Shown here: piece after piece, positions 34,821 to 44,999 of the stretch
Layout: each line of letters begins with the position of its first letter
How positions within the stretch are numbered: the first letter of the stretch is position 1
Assembly: GCF_015453285.1 (NCBI RefSeq)
Contig: NZ_JADLZT010000001.1
Coordinates: 496,001 to 560,000 of the forward strand
Source of the DNA: Lysobacter niastensis
GTDB lineage: Bacteria > Pseudomonadota > Gammaproteobacteria > Xanthomonadales > Xanthomonadaceae
Length of the DNA stretch: 64,000 nucleotides
Direction of reading: 5' to 3'
Program-made: the position numbers and the translations under genes
The notes under the pieces: model-generated
What the model saw: the letters and a program-made list of their open reading frames with translations, nothing else
What the model was told of the DNA's origin: nothing
Database searches by the model: none

Positions 34821-35291
34821 ATGAAAGCCAAGTTGATCGCCGTGGGCGAGCGCGCGCCGCGTTGGGTGGCCGAGGGGTTCGCCGAATACCAGAAGCGCTT
34901 GTCGCATTGGCTGCCGCTGGATCTGGTGGAAGTCGAGCCGGGACTGCGCGGCAAGGGCCGCGATCCTGCACGGGCGATGCAGGACGAGGGCGCGCGCGTG
35001 CTGGCGGCGTTGCCGAAAGTGCCGCACGTCGTCGCGCTCGATGGGCGCGGCAGGACGTGGTCATCGGAGCAGCTCGCGCAACGGCTCGAGCACTGGCGCG
35101 GGCAGGGGCGCGATCTCGCCTTCCTGATCGGTGGTCCGGAAGGCCATGCGCCGGAAGTGCTGGCGCGCGCTGACGAAAGCTGGTCGCTGGGCCCGCTGAC
35201 GCTGCCGCACATGCTGGTGCGGCTGGTGGCCGCCGAGCAGCTTTACCGTGCGGCTGCGCTGCTGGCGAATCATCCGTATCACCGGGCGTGA
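34821..35291 (+). CDS. rlmH: 23S rRNA pseudouridine(1915) N3-methyltransferase RlmH
   Basis: A 156-residue SPOUT methyltransferase modifying helix 69 of 23S rRNA. Features: MKAKLIAVGERAPRWV at the start, the FAEYQKRL helix, VALDGRGRTWSSEQLAQ, the SAM-knot FLIGGPEGHAPEVL, and the C-terminal LTLPHMLVRLVAAEQLYRA followed by NHPYHR. Length and order are as expected for the family. Confidence 0.96.
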   Translation: MKAKLIAVGERAPRWVAEGFAEYQKRLSHWLPLDLVEVEPGLRGKGRDPARAMQDEGARVLAALPKVPHVVALDGRGRTWSSEQLAQRLEHWRGQGRDLAFLIGGPEGHAPEVLARADESWSLGPLTLPHMLVRLVAAEQLYRAAALLANHPYHRA

Positions 35292-35370
35292 TCAGGTTGC
35301 AGGCAAATCCACCTCACAGTTGAAGAGGCGGGCTCGCGATCCAGCTCATCAGCGTCGCGCGCTTGAGTTT

Positions 35371-35487
35371 CCCTTCTCCCGTATGCGGGAGAAGGTGCCC
35401 GGAGGGCGGATGAGGGTTCTTCCTGGCGTGGGGCCGCCTGGCGTTCTGCCCTCACCCCAACCCTCTCCCGCACGCGGGAGAGGGGGC
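35371..35487. repeat. Xanthomonad-type intergenic palindromic repeat
   Basis: Two hairpins of near-identical sequence (CCTTCTCCCGTATGCGGGAGAAGG at its shorter core, and CCCTCTCCCGCACGCGGGAGAGGG alike) stand about 90 bp apart in opposite-complement arrangement, so the unit is a large nested palindrome. It lies between convergent rlmH and the tonB-like gene and can stop transcription in both directions. Confidence 0.7.
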
Positions 35488-35489
35488 AA

Positions 35490-36185
35490 CTACCTCTGCA
35501 GCACGAAGTCGATCGGTACCCGCCCGATCGCCTGCACCGGCTGGCCGTAGCGTGTCGCGGCCTGGAAGGTCCAGCGCGTCAGCACCGTGCGGCGCGCGGC
35601 CTGGTCGAGCACGCGGTGTCCGCTGCTGCGAACGATCGTGACGTCGAGCGGTCGCCCGTCGGTGCCGACCACGATCTCCAGCACCACCGTGCCTGTGAGC
35701 CCATCGCGGATGGCCTGGGCAGGATAGGGTGGCGCAGGCGACACCAGCGCCTGCAGTTGTGCGGCCGTGGATGCCAGTCCATCGCTTGGCGGTTCCACGC
35801 GCGCGAGGCTGTCGTCGAAAGCATCGGCGACATCGGGCTGGAGCGGCGCAACCAGATCGTCCGGCTGCGCGGGTACAACGGCATCGGCGCGCACCGGTCG
35901 CACGGCTTCGGTCCGTTGCGACGGCGCCGGCGGCAGCGGACGAGGCTTGTCGTGGACGATCTCGACGGGCTTGGGCTCAACCTTCTTCGGCTCGATGAAG
36001 ACCGCTTCCAACTCCGGCTCGTGCAGGATCTGCTGCATCGGCACGTTCAACGGCACCATCAGCGCCATCAGCAGCGCCGCATTGATGACGATGGCGCCGG
36101 CCTGGCCGACGATGCGCGGGAGATCGAGCGGCGACTCGGGGAAACGCAACGCGCCGGCCTGCGGGTGGGAAATCGCGAACGCCAT
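35490..36185 (-). CDS. TonB-family energy-transducing protein
   Basis: A 231-residue protein of TonB architecture: a short cytoplasmic N-terminus, one membrane anchor (about residues 28-50, QAGAIVINAALLMALMVPL), a Pro-rich periplasmic linker with EPKKVEPKPVEIVHDKPRPLPP, and the C-terminal TonB domain with PAPPYPAQAIRDGLTGTVVLEIVVGTDGRPLDVTIVRSS. It would link proton-motive force to outer-membrane receptors, probably with ExbBD encoded elsewhere. The ATG at 36185 has GGAGG eight bases upstream; a longer frame to 36317 is not supported. No receptor gene is next to it. Confidence 0.85.
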   Translation of the reverse strand: MAFAISHPQAGALRFPESPLDLPRIVGQAGAIVINAALLMALMVPLNVPMQQILHEPELEAVFIEPKKVEPKPVEIVHDKPRPLPPAPSQRTEAVRPVRADAVVPAQPDDLVAPLQPDVADAFDDSLARVEPPSDGLASTAAQLQALVSPAPPYPAQAIRDGLTGTVVLEIVVGTDGRPLDVTIVRSSGHRVLDQAARRTVLTRWTFQAATRYGQPVQAIGRVPIDFVLQR

Positions 36186-36279
36186 GGGCCACCTCCGGGT
36201 TGGATGCAGCCGCGTGTCGGGCTGCAATCCTGCGAACGCGCGTGAAGTGGCGGCGGGGTTAAGCGAAAGCGGATCTGCG

Positions 36280-36310
36280 AAAAAAAAGAGGGCCCGCGAT
36301 GCGAGCCCTC
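36280..36310 (-). terminator. Rho-independent terminator after the SIMPL-domain gene
   Basis: Read leftward, GAGGGCTCGC and GCGGGCCCTC form a ten-pair stem with an ATC loop, followed by eight T. It directly follows the SIMPL-domain gene and is the clearest intrinsic terminator in the window. Confidence 0.85.
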
Positions 36311-36332
36311 GTTCCACGGTATTCGCGGCGGC

Positions 36333-37106
36333 TTACTTGCCCAGTTCGAACATCACGTCGAGGTTGACCGACAGCGTGCTCTCGCCCGGCGAGATCGGCG
36401 TGGACTCGGCGCGGTCCATCTTCGCCATCGCCATCATCGGCATCGGCATCGGCGGCCGGAAACCGCTGCCTTCGCTGATGCTGACGATGCGGCGCACGCG
36501 CACGCCGAGCGTCTTGGCATACATCTCGGCGCGGGCCTGGGCCTTCGCGACCGCGGCGCGCCGCGCTTCGTCGTAGGCCTCGTCCTTCTTCTTGTCGTCG
36601 ATGTCGAAGCTCGGGCCATTGATCTGGTTGGCGCCGACCGCGACCAGCGCGTCGAGGATCTTGCCCAGCTTGCCGATGTCGCGCACGGTGATGTTGACCG
36701 TGTTGCTGGCCTGGTAGCCGGTGATCGTCGGCGGCTGGTTCTCGCCGTACTTGTACTGGGGGCTGAGGTTGACGCCGCTGGTCTGGATGTCGCGCTCGGC
36801 AATGCCGGCGGCCCTGATCGCGGCCACGACCTTGTTCATCTGCTCGGCGTTGGCGCGCATCGCGGCATTGGCGTCGGCGGCCTGGGTGACCACGCCGGTG
36901 GACAGCGTGGCGATATCGGGCACGCGCTTGGCCTCAGCCTGGGCGGACACGTTGAGCAGGGTGCCGTCGGTCGGGATGAAGGCGGGCGCCGACTGGGCGG
37001 AGGCGGTCATGGCGGGCAGGGTCCCCAGGGTGATCGCGGCCGCGAGTGCCAGCGGGCGCAGGAAACGGAAAGCGTGGGTCGAGCGGGTCCGGCTCTGGTG
37101 CTGCAT
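36333..37106 (-). CDS. SIMPL-domain (DUF541) periplasmic protein
   Basis: A 257-residue protein with a signal peptide (PLALAAAITLGTLPAMTASA). The SIMPL/DUF541 pattern is clear: TLLNVSAQAEAKRVPDIATLSTGV, NAEQMNKVVAAIRAAGIAERDIQTSGVNL, YQASNTVNITVRDIGKLG, GANQINGPSFDIDDKKK and AYDEARRAAVAKAQARAEMYAKTLG. The E. coli relative YggE reduces oxidative stress. The ATG at 37106 has GGAG six bases before it. A Met-rich section near the end (MPMPMMAMAKM) might bind metal. Confidence 0.88.
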   Translation of the reverse strand: MQHQSRTRSTHAFRFLRPLALAAAITLGTLPAMTASAQSAPAFIPTDGTLLNVSAQAEAKRVPDIATLSTGVVTQAADANAAMRANAEQMNKVVAAIRAAGIAERDIQTSGVNLSPQYKYGENQPPTITGYQASNTVNITVRDIGKLGKILDALVAVGANQINGPSFDIDDKKKDEAYDEARRAAVAKAQARAEMYAKTLGVRVRRIVSISEGSGFRPPMPMPMMAMAKMDRAESTPISPGESTLSVNLDVMFELGK

Positions 37107-37225
37107 GTATAGCTCCATGGGTGGGGAGGGTCGTGTCGATCCGGTGAACGATTCGTGAGCCCGGTCGGGGTTATCGGAACGTCCGCCGGGCGGCGTCCAG
37201 TCAGCGCGGGTTATGCTTGCAATCA

Positions 37226-37840
37226 ATGTTATATCTCGCCTCGCAATCGCCCCGTCGCCGCGAACTCCTGGCCCGCCTTGGCCTCGATTTCGGTGTGCTC
37301 GACCTTGACATTCCCGAGCACCGCCAGCCTGGCGAGCCGGCCGAAGAATACGTGCGCCGGGTGGCGCGCGAGAAGGCAGGAGCTGGCCTTTTGAAGGTCG
37401 TCGCAAATCCTTCGGCGGTGGTGCTGGGTGCCGACACCGAAGTCGTGCTCGACGACGAGGTCTTCGGCAAGCCGAAGGATGCGGCGGATGCGACGGCAAT
37501 GCTGCGGAAGCTGGCCGGCCGCACGCATCTGGTCATCTCCGCGGTTTCGGCGGTGTCGGCCGCACGCGAAATGCAGGTGGTGTCGCTGTCGGAGGTGACC
37601 TTCACCCCGCTCGACGAGCCGCGGATCGCCGCCTACATCGCCAGCGGCGAGTGGCAGGGCAAGGCGGGCGCTTACGGCATCCAGGGCGCGGCGGAGATCT
37701 TCGTCGAACGCCTGTCCGGCAGTTTCTCCGGCGTGATGGGCCTGCCTTTGCATGAGACCTCGCAGGTACTGGCCGGATTCGGCTACGGGCCATTCCCGGT
37801 CGCGCGTGCGCCGCTGCACCAGGCCGGAGTGGCATCGTGA
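37226..37840 (+). CDS. maf: Maf-family nucleotide pyrophosphatase
   Basis: A 204-residue Maf-fold nucleoside triphosphate pyrophosphatase (YhdE-type). It begins [21 protein letters not shown], the family's signature, followed by [37 protein letters not shown] and [10 protein letters not shown]. Family members hydrolyse dTTP, UTP and modified pyrimidine nucleotides; the canonical catalytic Asp is in GADTEV. It overlaps rng by four bases (GTGA), and the pair maf-rng is a conserved operon. Confidence 0.9.
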   Translation: MLYLASQSPRRRELLARLGLDFGVLDLDIPEHRQPGEPAEEYVRRVAREKAGAGLLKVVANPSAVVLGADTEVVLDDEVFGKPKDAADATAMLRKLAGRTHLVISAVSAVSAAREMQVVSLSEVTFTPLDEPRIAAYIASGEWQGKAGAYGIQGAAEIFVERLSGSFSGVMGLPLHETSQVLAGFGYGPFPVARAPLHQAGVAS

Positions 37841-39324
37841 CCGAGGAGATCCTGGTCAACGTCACGCCGCGCGAGACCCGCGTCGCCGTGGTCGAGAACG
37901 GCATGCTGCAGGAGCTGCACATCGAACGCGGCTGGCGCCGCGGCGTGGTGGGCAACATCTACAAGGGCAAGGTGCAGCGGGTGATGCCCGGCATGCAGGC
38001 CGCCTTCGTCGACATCGGCCTGGAGCGCGCCGCGTTCCTGCATGCCGCCGACATCGTCAAGCCCGCGCAGGTATCCGAGGGCGACGGCGACCAGGCACCA
38101 CTCCCGCCGACGCCGACCCGCCCCATCGGCGAGTTGCTGCGCGAAGGCCAGGAAATCGTCGTGCAGGTGGTGAAGGACCCGATCGGCAGCAAGGGCGCGC
38201 GCCTGACCACGCAGCTGAGCATTCCCTCGCGTTACCTCGTACTGCTGCCACGCACCCGCGTGATCGGCGTGTCGGCACGCATCGAGGACGAGGCCGAGCG
38301 CGCACGCCTGAAGAACCACGTCAGCACGCTGGCGCCCGCCGGTGAGGCACACGGCTACATCGTGCGCACCAATGCCGAGGGCCAGCCCGAGGAAGCGCTG
38401 GCGGAGGACGTCGCCTACCTCAATCGCGCCTGGGCGCTGATCGCCGAGCGCTCGCAAAGTTCGCGCGTTGGCGCCCGCGTCTACGAAGACCTGAGCCTGC
38501 CGCTGCGTGCGGTGCGCGACCTGATGCGGCGCGACGTCGAGAAGGTGCGCGTCGATTCGCGCGAGACCTGCGACCGCCTGCGCGTGTTCGCCGCGCAGTA
38601 CATGCCCGGCCTGGACGAGAAGATCGAGCACTACGCCGGCGCGCGGCCGATCTTCGACCTGTACGGCGTCGAGGACGAGATCCAGCGCGCGCTGGACAAG
38701 GAAGTGCCGCTGAAGTCGGGCGGCTACCTCGTCATCGACCAGACAGAGGCGATGACGACCATCGACGTCAACACCGGCTCGTTCCTGGGCCAGCGCAACC
38801 TCGAGGAAACGGTGTACCGCACCAACCTCGAGGCCGCGCAGTCGGTGGCGCGGCAGCTGCGCCTGCGCAACCTCGGCGGCATCATCATCATCGACTTCAT
38901 CGACATGCTCGACCCGGAGCATCGTCGCCAGGTGCTGCGCCAGCTCGAGAAGTCGCTGGCGCGCGACCATGCCAAGACCACGGTGTACGAGTTCTCGCCT
39001 CTGGGCCTGGTGGAGATGACGCGCAAGCGCACCACCGAAAGCCTGGAGCGGCAGCTCAGCGAGCCCTGCCACGAATGCGGTGGCCGCGGCATGCTCAAGA
39101 CACCGGAGACCGTGACCTACGAGATCTTCCGCGACATCGTCCGCCAGGTGCGCCAGTTCGACGCGCAGCGCCTGCTGGTGATCGCATCGCAGAAGGTCGT
39201 TGCGCGCATCACCGACGAGGAGTCAGCGGCGGTGGCCGAGTTGGAGGAATTCCTCGGCAAGTCGATCCGTTTCCAGGCGGACGACCAGTATGCGCAGGAG
39301 CAGTTCGATGTCGTTCTGCTTTGA
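37837..39324 (+). CDS. rng: Ribonuclease G
   Basis: A 495-residue endoribonuclease of the RNase E/G family that matures 16S rRNA 5' ends and cuts some mRNAs. An N-terminal S1 domain (about 35-125, [23 protein letters not shown]) is followed by 5'-sensor and DNase I-like domains with catalytic D310 ([10 protein letters not shown]) and D353 (IIIIDFIDM), and the zinc-link C411/C414 in CHECGGRG. It lacks the long C-terminal scaffold of RNase E. It overlaps maf and runs towards yhdP. Confidence 0.95.
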   Translation: MTEEILVNVTPRETRVAVVENGMLQELHIERGWRRGVVGNIYKGKVQRVMPGMQAAFVDIGLERAAFLHAADIVKPAQVSEGDGDQAPLPPTPTRPIGELLREGQEIVVQVVKDPIGSKGARLTTQLSIPSRYLVLLPRTRVIGVSARIEDEAERARLKNHVSTLAPAGEAHGYIVRTNAEGQPEEALAEDVAYLNRAWALIAERSQSSRVGARVYEDLSLPLRAVRDLMRRDVEKVRVDSRETCDRLRVFAAQYMPGLDEKIEHYAGARPIFDLYGVEDEIQRALDKEVPLKSGGYLVIDQTEAMTTIDVNTGSFLGQRNLEETVYRTNLEAAQSVARQLRLRNLGGIIIIDFIDMLDPEHRRQVLRQLEKSLARDHAKTTVYEFSPLGLVEMTRKRTTESLERQLSEPCHECGGRGMLKTPETVTYEIFRDIVRQVRQFDAQRLLVIASQKVVARITDEESAAVAELEEFLGKSIRFQADDQYAQEQFDVVLL

Positions 39325-39381
39325 CATTGCCGTAGCGCTCCCTGCCTCCGCAAAGAACGTCGCAGCGGGAGTGGCCGGCTG

Positions 39382-42300
39382 ATGCCCACGCCTTTGCGCC
39401 GCCGCATGCGCATTGCCCGCCGTGGCCTGGTCTACGGTGTGGCCGTCACACTGGTGCTGATCGCCGTCCTGTTGGGCGCGGCCAGCCAGGTGCTGCCGAT
39501 GGCCGAGCGTCATCCGCAGCGCGTGGCGGCATGGTTGAGCGAGCGTGCGGGCCAGCCGGTGGCGTTCGATCGCGTCGACACCGAATGGACCCGCCGTGGT
39601 CCGTTGCTGCGCCTGGACAACCTGCGGATCGGTAAAGGTGCGCAGTCCTTCGTGATTGGCGACACCGAGATGCTGGTGTCGATCTACGCGGGTTTGCTGC
39701 CAGGACACCCGTTCTCCGAACTGCGCCTGCGCGGACTCGACCTGACGCTGCAGCGCGCCGATGACGGCCGCTGGCAGGTGCGCGGACTCCCGGGCCAGCA
39801 GCAGCCGGGCAGCGATCCGTTCGCGGCCCTGGAACGCCTGGGCGAACTGCAGGTCATCGGCGGCAAGCTGGCGGTGCACGCGCCTGCGCTGGGCATCGAC
39901 GCCAAGGTCCCGAAGATCGACCTGCGCCTGCAGGTGCACGGCGCGCGCGTCCGCTGCGGCGTGCGTGTGTGGGCGCGAGCCGATGCCGCGCCGCTGGACG
40001 CCGCACTGGATTTCGACCGCAAGCTGGGCGACGGACGCGCGTATGCGGTGCTGGACCGCGCGGATCTGTCCGCGTGGTCGGCGCTGGCGCGCATGGCAGG
40101 GGTTACTGTCGAATCCGGGCGTGGACGTGCTGAGGCGTGGGTCGACCTGCGCGGGCATCGCGTTTCGCAGGTCACCAGCGTGGTCGCGCTCGATGGCGTG
40201 GGCCTGCGTGGCCGTGCCGATACCGCGGCGGCCTCGGGTTCGGCCGTGCCGCGCGCCGGCTTCGACCGCGTCGAAGGACGCACGCGCTGGAAACTGATCG
40301 ATGGCGGCTGGCGCTTTGATGCGCCGAAGCTGCGCATCGGCAGCGGCGATCGGCTGCAGACGCTCGATGGCCTGATGATCGCCGGCGGCGAGCGCTATGC
40401 GCTGCTCGCCGACAGCATCGATGCCGGTCCGCTGTTCGCGGTCGCGGCGTTGAGCGACCGCATGCCGGAAGGCATGCGGCACTGGATCAGGACCACGCAG
40501 CCGCGCGCCTCGCTGCGCAACATCGAACTCGCGGGACGGCGTGGCGGTCTGATGCACGCCAAGGCCCGCATCGCCACGTTCGGATTCGCCGCGGTCGGCA
40601 ACGCCCCCGGCCTGCAGGGGTTGGCCGGCGATGTCGAAGGCGATGCCGACGGCTTCACGTTGCGCTTCGATCCGTCCTCGGCGCTGGCATTCGACTGGCC
40701 GAGCGGCTTCGGCGTGGTGCACACCGTCCACCTGACCGGCATGGTCAGCGGCTGGCGCGAAGGCAATGGCTGGCGCATCGGCACGCCGGCGCTGCGCGTG
40801 AAGAGCGACACGTTCGGTGTAAACGCCCGTGGCGGTATGTGGTGGCAGGGCGACGGTACGCGGCCTTGGATCGACATCGCGACCGACATCGAGGAAACCG
40901 CGGTGCCGGTGGCCAAGGGATTCTGGATCCGCCACCTCATGCCGCCGACGGTCGTGAAGTGGCTGGACGAGGCGCTGCTGGCAGGTCGCGTGCAGAACGG
41001 CCGCGCGGTCGTCACCGGCGATCTCGACGAATGGCCTTTCACCGGGCACAACGGCCGCTTCGAAGCGAGTGCGCACCTGGCGGACATGTCGCTGAAGTTC
41101 CAGCCCGGCTGGCCGGCGGCGGATTCGGTCGAAGGCGACGTGCGCTTCATCGCCGACGGCTTCACCCTGACCGGCAAGGGCAAGCTGCTTGGCGTCGAAC
41201 TGCAGCAGTTGCAGGCCGGCATCGACCACTACCACGACGGCGACCTGACCGTGAACGCGCGTGGCGGCGGCGATGCCGCGCAACTGCTCGCGCTGATGCG
41301 GCAGAGCCCGTTGCATGCCACCCACAAGGACACGATCGACAACCTGACCGCGCGCGGAGGCGCGAAGGTCGGCTTCGACCTCGACCTGCCGCTGCGCCAC
41401 GGCGAACCGTTGAGCATCGGCGGCAACGTCGAACTCGTCGATGCGCGCCTGAGCGAGCGCCGCTGGAAGCTCGACTTCGACCGCGTCAACGGCAAGGCCG
41501 AGTATTCGCTGGGCGGGTTCCGTGCCGACGACCTGCGCGTGATCCACGAAGGCCGTCCCGGTGCGTTGTCGCTGCGCGCGGGCGATTTCACCCGCGACCG
41601 GAACCATGTGTTCGAAGCCGGCCTGGACGCCATGTTCGGCACCGACGCGCTGCTCGACCGCGCGCCGGAACTGGCCTGGCTGAAGCCGCACATGGAAGGA
41701 CAGTCGCCGTGGACCATCGGCGTGCTGATTCCCAGGTCCGCGCCGGGCAAGGAAGCGAACGCGCTGTTGCAGTTGCGCTCCTCCCTCGTCGGCACCGAAC
41801 TGACCTTGCCCGAACCGTTGCGCAAGCCTGCCGACGAGACGCTGGCCACCAGCGTCGAGACGCCCTTGCCGATGGGCAGCGGCGACATCCTGGTCAACCT
41901 GGGGCAGCGCATCGCGCTGCGCGCGCGCAGTGCGAACGGACAGACCGGCGTGCGCATCGCGCTCGGCAGCCAGCGCGTCGACGAAGCTCCGCCGGCGAAC
42001 GGGCTGGTCGCGACCGGCCGCGCCGCCGCGCTCGATGCGATCGACTGGATCGCGCTGCTGCACGGAGGCGAAGGCGAGGGCTTGCCGCTGCAGCGCATCG
42101 ATGTCGTCGCGCAGAAGCTCAACCTGCTCGGCGGCGCTTTCCCCGACACCCGCGTGATCGTGGTGCCTGCCGCGCGAGGTGCCACCGCGATCCAGACCGA
42201 AGGCGAATCGCTGGAAGGCGCGCTGCTGATACCGGCGGGCGAGGGCGCCACGATTGCCGGCCGTTTCGACCGTTTCCACTGGCGCGCGGCACCGGCCGTG

Positions 42301-43248
42301 GCGGGAGCTCCAGCGCCTGCCGCATCCGCGGTTCCGGTTGCGGGGCCGGCTGCGCCCGCGGGCGCGACCGCCGCGGCTGCCGATCCGATCAACCCCGCCA
42401 AGGTTCCGCCGCTGGCCATCGACTTCACCGACCTGCGCCTGGCCGATGCCAAGCTCGGGTCGGCACGCCTGCGCACCCGGCCGACGTCCAGCGGCCTGCA
42501 CATCGACCAGCTCCAGACCCGCACCGACCAGCACCGCATCGACGTGGCCGGCGACTGGGCCGGGCGCGGCGGCGATGCGCGCACCCACCTCGACGTCCGC
42601 ATCGGCAGCGACGACTTCGGTGCGCTGCTGGGTGGCTTCGGCATGGGCAGCCGCCTTGGCGGCGGCGAAGGCACGATGCATTTCGATGCCGGCTGGAGCG
42701 GCAGTCCGGCGGCGTTCGACCTGGCGACGCTGGAGGGCAGCCTCACTGCCGACATCCGCAACGGCCGCCTGCTGGAAGTGGAGCCCGGCGCTGGCCGCGT
42801 GCTCGGCCTGCTCAGCCTGGCCCAGCTGCCGCGGCGCCTGATGCTCGATTTCCGCGACTTCTTCTACAAGGGATTCGCCTTCAACCAGGCCGGCGGCCGC
42901 GTCGACTTCAGCGGCGGCTATGCACGCAGCGACAAGCTGACCATCGACGGCCCGGCGGCATCGATCGGCATCCGCGGTTCGGCCAACCTGCGTGCGCAGA
43001 GCTTCGACCAGACCATCGAGGTCAAGCCCAAGGCCGGCAACCTGCTCACCGTCGCCGGTGCCATCGCCGGTGGCCCGGTCGGCGCGGCGATCGGCGCGGC
43101 GGCGAATGCCGTGCTGCAGAAGCCGATCGGCGAGATGGCCTCGCGCACCTACCGGGTCACCGGGCCGTGGAAGGAGCCTAAAGTGGAGGTCGTCGGCAGC
43201 GAGCAGAGCCGCGCCTCGACGGTCCCCGCCAGCCCGCCGACCGATTGA
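39382..43248 (+). CDS. yhdP: YhdP-family AsmA-like envelope lipid transport protein
   Basis: A 1288-residue protein of the TIGR02099/YhdP family. One N-terminal membrane anchor (about residues 12-35, VYGVAVTLVLIAVLLGAAS) is followed by a long periplasmic beta-rich repeat region (chorein/AsmA-like) and C-terminal DUF3971-type sequences such as DLATLEGSLTADIRNGRLLEVEPG, LGLLSLAQLPRRL and GGRVDFSGGYAR. YhdP, TamB and YdbH form bridges that move phospholipids to the outer membrane. Residues about 970-1010 are an Ala/Pro-rich linker. GGGAG precedes the ATG. It is in the conserved position between rng and tldD. Confidence 0.92.
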   Translation: MPTPLRRRMRIARRGLVYGVAVTLVLIAVLLGAASQVLPMAERHPQRVAAWLSERAGQPVAFDRVDTEWTRRGPLLRLDNLRIGKGAQSFVIGDTEMLVSIYAGLLPGHPFSELRLRGLDLTLQRADDGRWQVRGLPGQQQPGSDPFAALERLGELQVIGGKLAVHAPALGIDAKVPKIDLRLQVHGARVRCGVRVWARADAAPLDAALDFDRKLGDGRAYAVLDRADLSAWSALARMAGVTVESGRGRAEAWVDLRGHRVSQVTSVVALDGVGLRGRADTAAASGSAVPRAGFDRVEGRTRWKLIDGGWRFDAPKLRIGSGDRLQTLDGLMIAGGERYALLADSIDAGPLFAVAALSDRMPEGMRHWIRTTQPRASLRNIELAGRRGGLMHAKARIATFGFAAVGNAPGLQGLAGDVEGDADGFTLRFDPSSALAFDWPSGFGVVHTVHLTGMVSGWREGNGWRIGTPALRVKSDTFGVNARGGMWWQGDGTRPWIDIATDIEETAVPVAKGFWIRHLMPPTVVKWLDEALLAGRVQNGRAVVTGDLDEWPFTGHNGRFEASAHLADMSLKFQPGWPAADSVEGDVRFIADGFTLTGKGKLLGVELQQLQAGIDHYHDGDLTVNARGGGDAAQLLALMRQSPLHATHKDTIDNLTARGGAKVGFDLDLPLRHGEPLSIGGNVELVDARLSERRWKLDFDRVNGKAEYSLGGFRADDLRVIHEGRPGALSLRAGDFTRDRNHVFEAGLDAMFGTDALLDRAPELAWLKPHMEGQSPWTIGVLIPRSAPGKEANALLQLRSSLVGTELTLPEPLRKPADETLATSVETPLPMGSGDILVNLGQRIALRARSANGQTGVRIALGSQRVDEAPPANGLVATGRAAALDAIDWIALLHGGEGEGLPLQRIDVVAQKLNLLGGAFPDTRVIVVPAARGATAIQTEGESLEGALLIPAGEGATIAGRFDRFHWRAAPAVAGAPAPAASAVPVAGPAAPAGATAAAADPINPAKVPPLAIDFTDLRLADAKLGSARLRTRPTSSGLHIDQLQTRTDQHRIDVAGDWAGRGGDARTHLDVRIGSDDFGALLGGFGMGSRLGGGEGTMHFDAGWSGSPAAFDLATLEGSLTADIRNGRLLEVEPGAGRVLGLLSLAQLPRRLMLDFRDFFYKGFAFNQAGGRVDFSGGYARSDKLTIDGPAASIGIRGSANLRAQSFDQTIEVKPKAGNLLTVAGAIAGGPVGAAIGAAANAVLQKPIGEMASRTYRVTGPWKEPKVEVVGSEQSRASTVPASPPTD

Positions 43249-43440
43249 GCCCGGCCACTACCGTGGCCGGCGTGGTTGAACCCGCCCGCGGCGCCCGCAT
43301 CTTGATGGGATACCGTCGCCCGCGGCGCCCCGTTCATCGCCGCGCCGCCACCGGCGCTTCCGGCAGGGGCGCACTCCGCCGTTTGCGCCGTATAACCGCA
43401 TTGCCTGCCGCCATTCACACGAGTTGAGCGACCCACGCCG

Positions 43441-44883
43441 ATGAACCTCCCGATCCAGATCGCCGAAACCCGCCTGCTGCTGCCCGCCGGACTCGATGCC
43501 GGTGGCCTGGAGCGAACCTTCGGCACGCTGCTCGGACCCGGCATCGATTTCGGCGACCTGTATTTCCAGCATGCACGCCGCGAGAGCTGGACCGTGGAGG
43601 ACGGCATCGTCAAGGACGGTGCGCACTCGATCGAACAGGGCGTGGGCGTGCGTGCGATCAGTGGCGAGAAGACCGGCTTCTCCTATTCCGACGAAATCAA
43701 CGGCGAGGCCCTGCTGGCGGCGTCGAAGTCGGCGCGTGCCATTGCGCGCGACGGCGCGATGCAGGCCACTCGTTCGCTGGTGCGTGGCAACGGCCGCAGC
43801 CTGTATCCGGCCGAGGATCCGATCGACGGCTACGGCAATGAAGCCAAGGTCGAGACGCTGCGCCGCATCGATCGCATGCTGCGCGCCGCCGATCCGCGCG
43901 TGCAGCAGGTGATGGTGAGCCTGTCCGGTGGCGTGGACACCGTGCTGATCGCGCGCAGCGACGGCGTCATGGCCGCCGACGTGCGCCCGCTGGTGCGCCT
44001 GAACGTGCAGGTCATCGTCGAACAGAACGGACGCCGCGAGAGCGGGTACGCCGGCGGCGGCGGTCGCTACAGCTATGCCGAACTGCTCGACGGCGACAAG
44101 CCGGAGCGGCTCGCGCGCGAGGCGCTGCGACAGGCCCTGGTCAACCTCGACGCGATCGATGCGCCGGCCGGCGTGATGCCGGTGGTGCTCGGCAGCGGCT
44201 GGCCCGGCGTACTGCTGCACGAGGCGGTGGGCCACGGCCTGGAAGGCGATTTCAACCGCAAGGGCACGTCGACCTACGCCGGGCGCATGGGCCAGCGCGT
44301 GGCATCGCCCGGCGTGACCATCGTCGACGACGGCACGCTGCCGGGCCGTCGCGGTTCGCTCAATGTCGACGACGAAGGCACGCCGACGCACTGCACGACG
44401 CTGATCGAGGACGGCGTGCTGGTCGGCTACATGCAGGACACGCTCAACGCGCGCCTGATGGGAATGGCGCCGACCGGCAACGGCCGCCGCGAGTCGTTCG
44501 CGCACCTGCCAATGCCGCGCATGACCAACACCTACATGCTGGCGGGACCGCACGATCCGGAGGAGATGATCCGTTCGGTGAAGAAGGGCCTGTACGCGGT
44601 CAACTTCGGTGGCGGCCAGGTCGACATCACCAGCGGCAAGTACGTGTTCTCGGCGACCGAGGCCTACCTGATCGAAGACGGAAAGATCACCGCGCCGGTC
44701 AAGGGTGCGACGCTGATCGGCAACGGCCCGGAGACGATGCAGCGCGTAAAGATGATCGGCCATGACCTCGCCCTCGACGAAGGCGTGGGCGTGTGCGGCA
44801 AGGACGGGCAGAGCGTGCCGGTCGGTGTCGGCCAGCCGTCGCTGCTGATCGACCAGATCACCGTGGGTGGAACGCAGGCGTGA
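43441..44883 (+). CDS. tldD: Metalloprotease TldD
   Basis: A 480-residue subunit of the TldD/TldE heterodimer that degrades or matures small peptides such as microcin B17 and CcdA. The zinc motif [11 protein letters not shown] (H260, E261, H264) is intact, and [24 protein letters not shown] and [14 protein letters not shown] mark the family. Its partner gene pmbA (tldE) is nearby, separated by the oppositely oriented darP. Confidence 0.95.
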   Translation: MNLPIQIAETRLLLPAGLDAGGLERTFGTLLGPGIDFGDLYFQHARRESWTVEDGIVKDGAHSIEQGVGVRAISGEKTGFSYSDEINGEALLAASKSARAIARDGAMQATRSLVRGNGRSLYPAEDPIDGYGNEAKVETLRRIDRMLRAADPRVQQVMVSLSGGVDTVLIARSDGVMAADVRPLVRLNVQVIVEQNGRRESGYAGGGGRYSYAELLDGDKPERLAREALRQALVNLDAIDAPAGVMPVVLGSGWPGVLLHEAVGHGLEGDFNRKGTSTYAGRMGQRVASPGVTIVDDGTLPGRRGSLNVDDEGTPTHCTTLIEDGVLVGYMQDTLNARLMGMAPTGNGRRESFAHLPMPRMTNTYMLAGPHDPEEMIRSVKKGLYAVNFGGGQVDITSGKYVFSATEAYLIEDGKITAPVKGATLIGNGPETMQRVKMIGHDLALDEGVGVCGKDGQSVPVGVGQPSLLIDQITVGGTQA

Positions 44884-44907
44884 GGCCCGAAAGGCGCCTT
44901 TGCTCGA

Positions 44908-44994
44908 CATCCCGGCGAACGCCGGGATCCATTTCGCCGTCGTTGTCGCCTGACGTTACGGTCAGGGGATGGATCCCAGCTGTCGCCGGGAAGG
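44908..44994. repeat. Intergenic inverted repeat after tldD
   Basis: CATCCCGGCGAACGCCGGGATCC near 44908 and the complement of CTTCCCGGCGACAGCTGGGATCC near 44972-44994 face each other, with further complementarity (GCCTGACG, GTCAGG) between. It is a short dispersed-type palindrome between convergent tldD and darP, suited to two-way termination. Confidence 0.55.
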
Positions 44995-44999
44995 CGTAT

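Noticed and set aside
39223-42681. An open frame of more than 1,100 codons on the minus strand opposite yhdP
   Set aside because: It is a shadow of the GC-rich yhdP coding strand. Its composition is Arg/Ala/Asp-heavy without domains, and yhdP has clear family features.
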